Assembly: GCF_001307105.1 (NCBI RefSeq)
Contig: NZ_LGYN01000012.1
Span: 248,001-312,000, forward strand
Source of the DNA: Bacillus australimaris
Lineage (GTDB): Bacteria; Bacillota; Bacilli; Bacillales; Bacillaceae
DNA length: 64,000 nucleotides
Reading direction: 5' to 3'
In this document: positions 48,117 through 56,380 of the stretch, piece by piece
Layout of the letters: each line of letters opens with the position of its first letter
Position numbering within the stretch: position 1 is the stretch's first letter
Notes under the pieces: model-generated
Databases searched by the model: none
The model's input: only the letters and a program-made list of their open reading frames with translations
Told to the model about the DNA's origin: nothing
Program-made: the position numbers and the translations under genes

Positions 48117-48158
48117 CAAAAAAGAAGCACGTGCCATGTTCTGGCAAGTGCCTCTTTT
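48117..48158 (-). terminator. Terminator after sigL
   Basis: On the minus strand AGAGGCACTTGCCA pairs imperfectly with TGGCACGTGCTTCT and is followed by six T residues. It overlaps the sigL stop. Confidence 0.8.
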
Positions 48159-49456
48159 TAATCATAGCGCTTCCGCAGCGTAGAGGACGGAAGGTTCATT
48201 TGTTCACGATATTTCGCAATGGTTCTGCGCGACGCGCGGATGCCAAAAGTTTGCTGAAGCAGCGTCATGATTTGCTGATCTGAATACGGTTTTTTCTTAT
48301 TTTCCGTTTGAATGAGCTCTGCAATGTGCGTTTTGACTGTATAACTGGACGCCTCTTCCAGAGAATGTCCTTCTAATTTTGCTTGAAAAAATTGTTTCAT
48401 TTCCATGAGCCCATAAGGGGTCTGCACCATTTTCCCTTTTACAGTCCGGCTGACAGTTGACTCATGTACTTGCAGTATATCTGCGATCCGCTTCATCGTA
48501 AGCGGTTTCATTTTATGTTTCCCTGTAAGAAAAAAATCCGTCTGATGTGAGATAATCTCACGAACGACACGGGTCATCGTTTGTTTTCTTTGCTTCAACG
48601 CTTGGACAAGCCAGTTGTACTGCTGCTCTTTTTCCTTTAAATACGTATAAGCTTCCTGCCGCTTTTGATCTTGAATCATAGCGAAGTAGCCTTCATTTAT
48701 TTCAACGTCTGGAAAAGCGCGCGGATTCAGCTCAAATGTGATATGATCCTGCACCACAGTCATCGTGACATCAGGCTCTATATACAGATGCTCTTCATCA
48801 TATGAGAAATGAAGACCTGGTCTTGGTTCGAGCTGAGACACTTCATCTTGTACCGCTTGGAGTGTTTTCATTGAAACGTCTGTTTTCGTCGCAATTTCCT
48901 TCCAAGCCTTTCTTGCAAAAAGAAAGAAATGCTCTTCGATGATCCGTTCGGCTTCATACCAGCGCTCCCTTTTTCTTCTCAGCTGAAGGAGAATGCATTC
49001 CTGCAAAGACCTTGCGCCAATACCGGCAGGCTCTAGCGATTGAAGCTGATGAAGGACGGCTTCTACTTCTTCAGCTGGCACCTCTAAAACAGCTGCCATT
49101 TCATCAATCGGTTCATTTAGATAGCCATTGGAATCAATCGACTCAATCATAAAATGGAATATTTTTTGTTTCTTTTCACTTAAATTCAAATCAATCGCCT
49201 GTCTCTTTAAAAACATTTGCAGGCTTTCTTTTTGATGCGTTCGATACGGCTCTGTTATTCGACCTTGAGATTTTTTATGATAAACTGGTTGGTAGCTGTC
49301 CGTGTCTTTCCGCTCAATCAGAGGGTTCTCAAGCGCTAACTGGTCAAGATACTCGCCCAGCTCTGCGCAGTTTAGCTGCAGCAGTGTAATGGCCTGCCTG
49401 AGTTCTTGTGTGAGCACCGGTTTTAATACCTGTTCTTGTTGCAGTTTAAGGCTCAT
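48158..49456 (-). CDS. sigL: RNA polymerase sigma-54 factor
   Basis: Sigma-54 of 432 residues, the usual length for SigL. It shows the Gln- and Leu-rich activator-contact region I (MSLKLQQEQVLKPVLTQELRQAITLLQLN), the core-binding domain (60-210), the central HTH (MKRIADILQVHESTVSRTVKGKMVQTPYG) and the C-terminal RpoN box (RASRRTIAKYREQ). It starts at ATG 49456 behind GGGAGGGGAGACA. Its clear client in this window is the rocD promoter. Confidence 0.97.
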   Translation of the reverse strand: MSLKLQQEQVLKPVLTQELRQAITLLQLNCAELGEYLDQLALENPLIERKDTDSYQPVYHKKSQGRITEPYRTHQKESLQMFLKRQAIDLNLSEKKQKIFHFMIESIDSNGYLNEPIDEMAAVLEVPAEEVEAVLHQLQSLEPAGIGARSLQECILLQLRRKRERWYEAERIIEEHFFLFARKAWKEIATKTDVSMKTLQAVQDEVSQLEPRPGLHFSYDEEHLYIEPDVTMTVVQDHITFELNPRAFPDVEINEGYFAMIQDQKRQEAYTYLKEKEQQYNWLVQALKQRKQTMTRVVREIISHQTDFFLTGKHKMKPLTMKRIADILQVHESTVSRTVKGKMVQTPYGLMEMKQFFQAKLEGHSLEEASSYTVKTHIAELIQTENKKKPYSDQQIMTLLQQTFGIRASRRTIAKYREQMNLPSSTLRKRYD

Positions 49457-49526
49457 TGTCTCCCCTCCCTCTCATCATTTTACATGAAGATTGACGGACC
49501 GTATATACGAAATAGGAGTGATTTCC

Positions 49527-49742
49527 ATGTCTGAACTTTTTTCCGTTCCATACTTTGTCGACAACTTAAAACAGCACATCGCCATGAACCAAAATGAAGA
49601 CAAGATTCATGCGATGAATGCATATTACCGCTCAGTCGTGTCCACGCTTGTTCAAGACCAGCTGACCAAAAATGCGGTTGTATTGAAGCGAATTCAGCAT
49701 CTTGATGAAGCCTACCAAAAGGTAAAAAAAGAAAGCGAATGA
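49527..49742 (+). CDS. yvfG: Small helical protein YvfG
   Basis: A 71-residue soluble protein (MSELFSVPYFVDNLKQHIAM start), predicted almost wholly helical, with no motif that suggests a function. The ortholog YvfG of B. subtilis is a small helical protein of similar length adjacent to sigL. ATG 49527 is preceded by AGGAGTG. In B. subtilis the next gene is epsO; here a MATE exporter and a metal transporter follow instead. Confidence 0.9.
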   Translation: MSELFSVPYFVDNLKQHIAMNQNEDKIHAMNAYYRSVVSTLVQDQLTKNAVVLKRIQHLDEAYQKVKKESE

Positions 49743-49751
49743 ATGAAGAAG

Positions 49752-49782
49752 AACACCCTTTGTCAAGATGGCAAAGGGTGTT
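49752..49782. terminator. Hairpin between yvfG and the MATE gene
   Basis: The perfect 11-bp arms AACACCCTTTG and CAAAGGGTGTT have a 9-base loop. It overlaps the convergent MATE stop. T tracts are modest, so it is scored below the other terminators. Confidence 0.6.
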
Positions 49783-51088
49783 GATCATTTGCGAAAAGCT
49801 TCTGATCCAGCCTCGATTTGTACATCATCAAAAAGCCAGACCGCCCCGCCGTATAGATAATAAAGGCAAACCATAGTCCGTGATTGTGCCAAATAGGCGT
49901 GACCGCCATTTGAACAACAATAAACAAAATCATCGCAAACAGCATTGAATTTCTAACAGGGGCAATTTCTGTTGCACCTGTAAATACGCCGTATATGACC
50001 AAACCGAAACAAGCCGCAAACGGATAGAGAACGAGCCAGTTTGAATAGCCTAATGTCACGTCAAGCAGCTGAGGAAGGTTTGTAAACAAGCTCAAGATCG
50101 GCTCTTTTAATAGAAAATAAACTGCCGCTATGACACAGGCCATGACGAGTGCCCACTGCCTTGAAAGGGTTAAGGTTCTTTCATAGAGAGTGCGATCATT
50201 TGCACCAACTGACCGGCCAACAAGAATGCTGGACGCATTGGCAAAGCCATCGAACAAATAAGCCATGATGTAGTGAATTTGAAATAAGATAGCATTGGCT
50301 GCCAGCAGCTCCGTACCAAAAGAAGCACCTTTTGCGGTAAACATGTTGATAACCACTAACAGACAGATCGTCCGAATAAACAAATCTTTATTCACTTGAA
50401 ACATTTTCTGCACTGCCTGTGTATCCATGATTTTCTTAACAGAAGGCAGCCGGAACCCGCTTGACGAATGCTTCATGATGATCCATGCCCCTAACATAAA
50501 AGCGGTTAGCTCAGATATCAAAGTCGCGGCCGCCACTCCTTTGACTGCAAATGTAAACACATGAACAAGCAGAAATGCGAGGGCCATATTCATGACATTG
50601 ATCAAGATTTGTAAAGAAAGGGCTTCTTTCATTTTTGCCATCCCCATCAGCCAGCCCAATATGACATAATTCATTAAGGTAAATGGAGCTCCCCAAATGC
50701 GAATATGAAAATAGTCTGCGGCAAATTGACGGACATCAGCATCAGGAGAAATCACGAGAAAAGCAGATTGAATAATCGGCCATTGCAGGGCAATAAAACA
50801 AAGTCCGACGATGATGGCAACGAAAAACGGTCTTAAAAATGCAAGAACGCCCTGCTCCTCATTCTGCGCCCCGTTTGCCTGAGCAGCAAAAGCAGATGTA
50901 CTTACCCGCAAAAAACCAAACAGCCAATATAATGTACTAAAAATGAGACTGCCAACTGCAACGCCTCCAATATAAGCGGGGTTTGCAAGCTGACCGACAA
51001 CAGCTGTATCAACAGCTCCAAGTAATGGCGTGGTCATCGTTGAAATCGTTAAAGGAATAGCCAAAGCTAAATACGCTCGATGGTTCAC
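49763..51088 (-). CDS. MATE-family efflux protein (DinF branch)
   Basis: Multidrug and toxin extrusion protein of 441 residues with twelve predicted helices in two bundles. The N-terminal PLLGAVDTAVVGQLANPAYIGGVAVGSLIF and the SFQAxANGAQ-like AFAAQANGAQNEEQG place it in the DinF/DNA-damage-inducible branch. It uses a cation gradient to export organic compounds; the substrate is unknown. It starts at GTG 51088 behind AAAGGCAGGTGG. It is separated from the nik operon by a terminator and lies at the B. subtilis epsO position. Confidence 0.88.
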   Translation of the reverse strand: MNHRAYLALAIPLTISTMTTPLLGAVDTAVVGQLANPAYIGGVAVGSLIFSTLYWLFGFLRVSTSAFAAQANGAQNEEQGVLAFLRPFFVAIIVGLCFIALQWPIIQSAFLVISPDADVRQFAADYFHIRIWGAPFTLMNYVILGWLMGMAKMKEALSLQILINVMNMALAFLLVHVFTFAVKGVAAATLISELTAFMLGAWIIMKHSSSGFRLPSVKKIMDTQAVQKMFQVNKDLFIRTICLLVVINMFTAKGASFGTELLAANAILFQIHYIMAYLFDGFANASSILVGRSVGANDRTLYERTLTLSRQWALVMACVIAAVYFLLKEPILSLFTNLPQLLDVTLGYSNWLVLYPFAACFGLVIYGVFTGATEIAPVRNSMLFAMILFIVVQMAVTPIWHNHGLWFAFIIYTAGRSGFLMMYKSRLDQKLFANDQHPLPS

Positions 51089-51106
51089 GATGCCACCTGC
51101 CTTTCA

Positions 51107-51133
51107 TGAAAAATAGCCTCTTCTCAAAGAGGC
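51107..51133 (-). terminator. Terminator of the nik operon
   Basis: GCCTCTT and AAGAGGC arms with a 4-base loop, followed by TATTTTT on the minus strand, 16 bp after nikE. Confidence 0.8.
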
Positions 51134-51148
51134 GTTGATATTAAAGCT

Positions 51149-51964
51149 TTAACGAACCGGTCTGCCAATCGTTCGTGACAAAGGATGGTCTGCGAGCATT
51201 GCATCTCTCATTTTCTGCACTGCTTTCTCTTCTGAAGAAAAAAAATCATCCTTAGATTGAAATTGGGCGACAAGCTCTCCTTGATCAAGAATCGCCAATT
51301 GATCACTTAATTGATAGGCTGCTGTCATATCGTGTGTAATAAATAAGTAAGCCACACCCAGCTCCTTCTTTAATTCTGCTAATAAATCTAAAATGACCGT
51401 CTGGGTAACCATATCTAAGCTGCTCACAGATTCATCAAGTACAATAAGCTTTGGCTGCAGCAATAAGGCTCTAGCGATGTTGATCCTTTGCAGCTGGCCG
51501 CCGCTGAATTGATGTGGATATTTAGATAAATCTTTTTCACTGAGCCCGACTCTTTCCAGCCAATGAATCAGTACGTTTTTACGTTCCTTTCGGCTCATGG
51601 TTTCATAGTTTTCAAGCGGTTCAGATAAAATTTGTTCGACTGTCCACCTTGGATTTACTGCCGAATAGGAATCCTGAAACACCGCTTGCACATGCCGGCG
51701 AAAATGCTTACGTGTTTGTTGATCTGCACGATATATATCCTGACCTTCAAAAAGAACCTGTCCAGCTCTTGGTTTCTCTAGACCAAGTATGATGCTGCCA
51801 AGCGTACTTTTTCCTGCTCCGCTTTGTCCCAGCAGTCCAAGGCAAGTACCTTCTTCAATTGTCAAATCGACGCTTTTCAAGACAGGGACTTCGCCTTTTT
51901 TTCTCATTAGAAATGACCGGCTGTTGTATACATGACTGACTGCTTTTACTTCTAATAAATGCAA
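51149..51964 (-). CDS. nikE: Nickel/peptide-type ABC importer, ATPase NikE
   Basis: ATPase of about 271 residues. Walker A is GQSGAGKSTLGS, the signature FSGGQLQRINIARAL, Walker B LIVLDESVSSLDM and the switch LFITHDM. It pairs with NikD, as the two ATPases of Nik/Opp importers do. The start is TTG 51964, nine bases after GAGGTG; GTG 51976 falls inside that site. It lies 13 bp downstream of nikD and is the last gene of the operon. It resembles AppF/OppF/NikE. The Ni assignment rests on the binding protein. Confidence 0.88.
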   Translation of the reverse strand: MHLLEVKAVSHVYNSRSFLMRKKGEVPVLKSVDLTIEEGTCLGLLGQSGAGKSTLGSIILGLEKPRAGQVLFEGQDIYRADQQTRKHFRRHVQAVFQDSYSAVNPRWTVEQILSEPLENYETMSRKERKNVLIHWLERVGLSEKDLSKYPHQFSGGQLQRINIARALLLQPKLIVLDESVSSLDMVTQTVILDLLAELKKELGVAYLFITHDMTAAYQLSDQLAILDQGELVAQFQSKDDFFSSEEKAVQKMRDAMLADHPLSRTIGRPVR

Positions 51965-51977
51965 GGGTCTTCTCACC

Positions 51978-52784
51978 TCAAATCGGGCAAACAGCTGGGA
52001 TGGATGGACGAGCTGCTAATAGTTTTTTTGTATAATCATGCTTTGGATGTTCAAATAGCTCAAGAACTCCTGCTTTTTCAACAATTTCTCCTTGTTTCAT
52101 GACGACAACTTGATCTGCCATTTCGGCAATGACACCAAGATCGTGGGTAATCAGTAAAATAGCTGTTCCATAGTCATGACGAATTTGGTTCAGATGCTGA
52201 AGAACCAATTTCTGATTGTGTACATCTAATGCAGTTGTCGGCTCATCTGCAATGATGAGGGGCGGGTGCATACATGCAGCCATGGCGATCATGACACGCT
52301 GCAGCATGCCTCCGCTTAATTCAAAGGGATACTTGTTTAACAGCTGGTCTGGCTGCGGCAGGTTCATTTGGGCTAACGCATCCACTGCCTGCGCTCGTGC
52401 CTGCCTTTTACTGACCGCAGTATGCCGGCGGATGGTTTCAATCAGCTGATGGCCGATTGTCCAAACCGGCGTAAAGCTGTTCATTGGATTTTGCATAATA
52501 TACGAGATGTCTTTGCCTCGAATGGACCGCATATCCCTTTCGCTTACACCGATCAATTCTCGTCCCTGTAATGTGATACTGCCTGTGACTTCAGTTGTTT
52601 TTCGATCAAGCATGTGTAAGATCGACATACTTGTCACTGTTTTCCCGCAGCCGCTCTCACCAATTAATCCAAGAATTTGACCGCGTTCTACTTCAAACGA
52701 TACTTCTTGAATCAGAGGCGTTGTCCCTTGAGGTGTTTTCGTATGCACATGCAGGTTCTCTATTTGTAAAATGGACTCTTGCAC
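51978..52784 (-). CDS. nikD: Nickel/peptide-type ABC importer, ATPase NikD
   Basis: ATPase of 268 residues with Walker A GESGCGKTVTS, signature LSGGMLQRVMIAMA and Walker B LIIADEPTTALDV. AAAGGA lies nine bases before GTG 52784; the frame also opens at 52820 inside the permease gene, which is less likely. It is second to last in nikABCDE and would form the ATPase heterodimer with NikE. Confidence 0.88.
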   Translation of the reverse strand: MQESILQIENLHVHTKTPQGTTPLIQEVSFEVERGQILGLIGESGCGKTVTSMSILHMLDRKTTEVTGSITLQGRELIGVSERDMRSIRGKDISYIMQNPMNSFTPVWTIGHQLIETIRRHTAVSKRQARAQAVDALAQMNLPQPDQLLNKYPFELSGGMLQRVMIAMAACMHPPLIIADEPTTALDVHNQKLVLQHLNQIRHDYGTAILLITHDLGVIAEMADQVVVMKQGEIVEKAGVLELFEHPKHDYTKKLLAARPSIPAVCPI

Positions 52785-52797
52785 ATTGATCATTCCT

Positions 52798-53631
52798 TTA
52801 CACACGGCGTTTGATCCCATATTTCTCTGAAAGGGCTTCTCCTAGTAAATTAAACAGAATCACCACAGCCATGATCACAAGACCTGGGTACAGCATCAGC
52901 TGAGGATTCGTTTGAATGTACGACTTCCCTTCATGAATCATCGCTCCCCATTCAGGCGTAGGAGGCTGAACCCCTAATCCGAGGAAAGACATCGCAGAAA
53001 TGTCCATAATCGCCCAGCCCATTTCGAGTGTTCCAATGACAGCTAAAGGCGGCAGTACATTCGGAATCATATGTTTTCTCATGATATTCCAATGCGAGGT
53101 CCCACTGATCTTTGCAGCTGCAATAAAGTTCTGTTCCTTTAAGCTTAGCACCATTCCTCGGAAGACGCGGGCGTAATACACCCATTGCACGAGCATCAAG
53201 GCAAGTACGACTTGAGAAAGTCCCGGACCGAAGATACCGACTAATCCTAGGATCAGCACTAGGTTGGGAAATGCCATGACTCCATCACAGATTCTCATCA
53301 AGACATGATCGATCCAGCCGCCTTTGTATCCTGAAAAGAGGCCGACAATCAAACCAATGAATAACGAAGAAAGAAAGATTAATAACGCACAGCCCAGCGA
53401 AACACGCGCGCCATATAAAATACGAGATAAATTGCATCGTCCTAATTGATCCGTTCCAAGAGGATACTCCCATGAAGACCCTTTTAGCTTCATTGCTAGA
53501 TTGACAGCGGTCGGATCATGTGGAGCGATCCATGGCGCACATATTGTGGCAATGAGCAGGAGACCGAGCAGCAGGGCGCAGATCGAGATCATCTTTTGAT
53601 GAACGAAGAGATGTTTTACTTTTGTCATCAT
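52798..53631 (-). CDS. nikC: Nickel/peptide-type ABC importer, permease NikC
   Basis: Permease of 277 residues with an N-terminal helix, then an OppC/NikC/DppC core of five helices. The N-terminal APHDPTAVNLAMKLKGSS is typical, as is the coupling loop AAKISGTSHWNIMRKHMIPNVLPP. ATG 53631 overlaps the nikB stop by four bases. Confidence 0.9.
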   Translation of the reverse strand: MMTKVKHLFVHQKMISICALLLGLLLIATICAPWIAPHDPTAVNLAMKLKGSSWEYPLGTDQLGRCNLSRILYGARVSLGCALLIFLSSLFIGLIVGLFSGYKGGWIDHVLMRICDGVMAFPNLVLILGLVGIFGPGLSQVVLALMLVQWVYYARVFRGMVLSLKEQNFIAAAKISGTSHWNIMRKHMIPNVLPPLAVIGTLEMGWAIMDISAMSFLGLGVQPPTPEWGAMIHEGKSYIQTNPQLMLYPGLVIMAVVILFNLLGEALSEKYGIKRRV

Positions 53632-54572
53632 TGCTGGCGGCCTTCCTTTCTAGAGATACGAGGGTCAATGATCAGCTGAATCAAGTCAACTATCAAACTG
53701 CTCAAGATAAAAATACATGCTGACATGAGGACATAAAATTGAATAACAGGCAGATCCCGATTAAAGATCGCTTCAATAAAAAATCGTCCAAACCCCGGCC
53801 ATGAAAAAACAGCCTCTACAATAATGGTTCCGGTTAGCAGCTTGCCAAGATTCACCCCAAATCCAGTCAGCATCGGCGATATCGCGATTCTAAGCACATG
53901 CTTGAACATGATCGATTGTTCCTTTAATCCTCTCATTCTCGCATATTGAACGAAAGGCTCCTGAAGTGTCTCACTCACACTTGACCGTAACAGCCTTGTA
54001 TACGTAGCAATTAAAGGAATGGCCAAAGTGATCGACGGCAGGATGAGATGCGCCCATGTTCCAACCCCTTCAACTGGTAAAAGGTCGAGCTTCACTGAAA
54101 AAAAGAAGATGAGCAAATACCCCAAGACAAACGTCGGGATAGATGCTCCTAAGAAAGAAATAAGCCGGCTCAGATGATCAATGGCACCGTTTTTTCTCAT
54201 CCCGCTGAAAAAACCGAGCGGAATGCTGACCCATATAGCGATCAGTAGACTGGTGAGTGCCAATTGAATCGTCGCCGGTATTCGATACATCACCTCATCA
54301 AGTACAGGCTGATTCGACATATACGACCGGCCAAAATCGAGGTGAATGACTTTTTCAATGGTATGAAGATACTGCATATAAAACGGTTCATCTAGCCCAA
54401 ACTCACTTCTTTTTTGTGCTAATATCTCATCCGTAGGCTGGATATGAGCCGCTGCTAAATATGCCTCAGCCGGATCAACTGGTGAAAGGTGAATCATACC
54501 AGTTGTGAACAGCGCGGCTAATAAAAATACTGGAATAATTGATAGCAATCGTTTGACGATATAGCGGCCCAT
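53628..54572 (-). CDS. nikB: Nickel/peptide-type ABC importer, permease NikB
   Basis: Permease of 314 residues of the OppB/NikB type, with six helices and the coupling loop YARMRGLKEQSIMFKHVLRIAISPM. Its start follows the binding-protein stop by 18 bp with AGAAGGAAGGTAAGG as ribosome site. It forms the channel heterodimer with NikC. Confidence 0.9.
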   Translation of the reverse strand: MGRYIVKRLLSIIPVFLLAALFTTGMIHLSPVDPAEAYLAAAHIQPTDEILAQKRSEFGLDEPFYMQYLHTIEKVIHLDFGRSYMSNQPVLDEVMYRIPATIQLALTSLLIAIWVSIPLGFFSGMRKNGAIDHLSRLISFLGASIPTFVLGYLLIFFFSVKLDLLPVEGVGTWAHLILPSITLAIPLIATYTRLLRSSVSETLQEPFVQYARMRGLKEQSIMFKHVLRIAISPMLTGFGVNLGKLLTGTIIVEAVFSWPGFGRFFIEAIFNRDLPVIQFYVLMSACIFILSSLIVDLIQLIIDPRISRKEGRQQ

Positions 54573-54590
54573 TTCCTTACCTTCCTTCTG

Positions 54591-56213
54591 TTACTTCAGT
54601 GTAATGCCAGTGAAAGGATGTTCATCGCGGTTCGCAGGGAACGTAAAGTCCTTCACAGCTTTTTGATAAACGGCTGTCTTTTTAAAATAAGAGATTGGCA
54701 CAATTGCCCCTTGATCCTGTAAAGAGGATAGGACGGACGCATAAAGTGCTTTACGTTTGTTTTCGTTTGTTGTTGATGGAATTTCCGTCATTTCTTTGAT
54801 CAGCTTGTCCTTATTTGGGTAGGCTGAGATGGCTTCTTTGAACCCAAACCCATCTGATGAGAGAACGTTCATAAATGTATGCGGATCATACGGCGCTCCG
54901 TAGTTGCTAAAGAAGTTCATATCAAATTTATTAGCTTTAAAGCGTTGAACCTGTGTGGCCAAGTCCACACCTTCAAGCTTGACGCCAACACCAACGGCTG
55001 CCCATTCTGCTTGCAGCGTCTCCGCCATCGCTTTTTGAATCGATTCCGCTGAGTCATACATCATACTAAACTCAAGCTTTTTCCCATCTTTTTCACGAAC
55101 AGTTTTTCCTTTTGGAAGTGTCCAGCCCGCTTCATCCAGCAATGCTTTGGCTTTGTCCACATCATATTGGAAAGACTTCACTTGAATATCTGATGTATAC
55201 GGCATATTTGTCGGCAGGATGTGATCTGCTTCATCCTCTAAACCAGATGTGACCCCTTCTACCATTGATTTTTTATTGAACGCATATTGAAGGGCGTGAC
55301 GCACTTTCTCATCTGACAGCTGGTCCACTTTTGTGTTCATGACAAGCTGTCTCGTTGCAACAGGCTCTGACATTTTCGTTTCATACTTGCCGCTTGCCTC
55401 TAGCTGTTTATACGAATCAAGGCTAATGGTTCCTTCTCCGTAAAGTAGATCCACATCTCCTTTTTCAAATGCCATGACTCTCGTTTCCGCATCAGGAATG
55501 ACCTTTACCTTGATTTCTTTTACCTTTGGTTTTTCTCCCCAATAATGATCATTTCGTTCGAAAATAGCATAGTCATCTTTTTTATATGTTTTTAAAACCC
55601 AAGGGCCTGTCCCCACTGGTTTTTCGATTCCTTTTGACGTATCTCCATTTTTAGGGAAGCCTGCTTCCCCAAGGAAACGAACCGGACGGACAACCGCCAA
55701 TTCTTGAACAGTTGGATAATAAGGCTCTGTTAATGTAAGCTTAAACGTTTTCTTGTCTACTGCTTCTGTCTTTTTGATTTTTTTAATGACACCTAACCAG
55801 CTATGTATATCTTTGTGTTTTAAGATGGAATCAAAGTTCTTTTTGACAATGTTCGCATTAAAATCAGAGCCGTCTGAGAATGTCACATTGTCTCTTAAAT
55901 GGAATGTATACACCTTACCATCCTTTGACACATCCCATGATTTCGCTAATTCAGGTTTCAGTTTTCCATTTTTTTGATAGCTCACCAATGGCTCATAAAT
56001 CATTGATTGTGCAAATAATTGAGATGGATTGTATACGTGTGGATTCATTTCACCAATATCTCTTGGCCACGCCATTGTGATCATGTCAGGATGATCCTTG
56101 TTTCCATCCGCTCCATTGTTTGTTTGAGAGCATCCTACTAGTAAAAAGAGAATAAGCAGGAAGGGTAACACAGTATTTATCTTAATTTTCGGAAAATTAT
56201 TCCAAATAGCCAT
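54591..56213 (-). CDS. nikA: Nickel/metal-chelate-binding lipoprotein NikA
   Basis: Cluster C solute-binding lipoprotein of 540 residues with lipobox LLVGC (Cys28). It aligns by eye with E. coli NikA over its length (NPHVYNPSQLFAQSMIYEPLV, LRDNVTFSDG, GTGPWVLK, FEKGDVDLLYG, GAPYDPHTF, VPISYFK). The NikA metal-site His is kept in GAPYDPHTF, and the Arg that contacts the chelator corresponds to VVRPVRF. The ligand is likely Ni2+ with a metallophore such as His. A Fur-type box and strong ribosome site (TTAGGAGGAAC) precede ATG 56213. Staphylococcal CntA-type metallophore binders are the alternative. Confidence 0.87.
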   Translation of the reverse strand: MAIWNNFPKIKINTVLPFLLILFLLVGCSQTNNGADGNKDHPDMITMAWPRDIGEMNPHVYNPSQLFAQSMIYEPLVSYQKNGKLKPELAKSWDVSKDGKVYTFHLRDNVTFSDGSDFNANIVKKNFDSILKHKDIHSWLGVIKKIKKTEAVDKKTFKLTLTEPYYPTVQELAVVRPVRFLGEAGFPKNGDTSKGIEKPVGTGPWVLKTYKKDDYAIFERNDHYWGEKPKVKEIKVKVIPDAETRVMAFEKGDVDLLYGEGTISLDSYKQLEASGKYETKMSEPVATRQLVMNTKVDQLSDEKVRHALQYAFNKKSMVEGVTSGLEDEADHILPTNMPYTSDIQVKSFQYDVDKAKALLDEAGWTLPKGKTVREKDGKKLEFSMMYDSAESIQKAMAETLQAEWAAVGVGVKLEGVDLATQVQRFKANKFDMNFFSNYGAPYDPHTFMNVLSSDGFGFKEAISAYPNKDKLIKEMTEIPSTTNENKRKALYASVLSSLQDQGAIVPISYFKKTAVYQKAVKDFTFPANRDEHPFTGITLK

Positions 56214-56230
56214 AAGTTGTTCCTCCTAAT

Positions 56231-56251
56231 TGATTCTGATAATCATTTTCA
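56231..56251. promoter_or_regulatory. Fur box upstream of the nik operon
   Basis: TGATAATCATTTTCA (56237-56251) matches the 7-1-7 Fur consensus TGATAATNATTATCA with one mismatch. The overlapping TGATTCTGATAATCA, six bases upstream, forms a second, poorer motif, which is the usual 19-bp arrangement. It lies about 20 bp before the ribosome site. Confidence 0.72.
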
Positions 56252-56354
56252 TTTTAAGGAGGAAGGAACCCGTTGTCAATATCATATTTGAAACGAAATA
56301 ACAATACTTATCCCAAATTATTCAATAAATTGAGGAATTTGATAGAAATAGAAG

Positions 56355-56380
56355 CAGGCTGCTTATGAATGAGCAGCCTG
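56355..56380 (-). terminator. Hairpin at the end of the eps operon
   Basis: The perfect 9-bp arms CAGGCTGCT and AGCAGCCTG with an 8-base loop overlap the epsN stop. The T tract is weak, so termination efficiency is doubtful. Confidence 0.5.
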
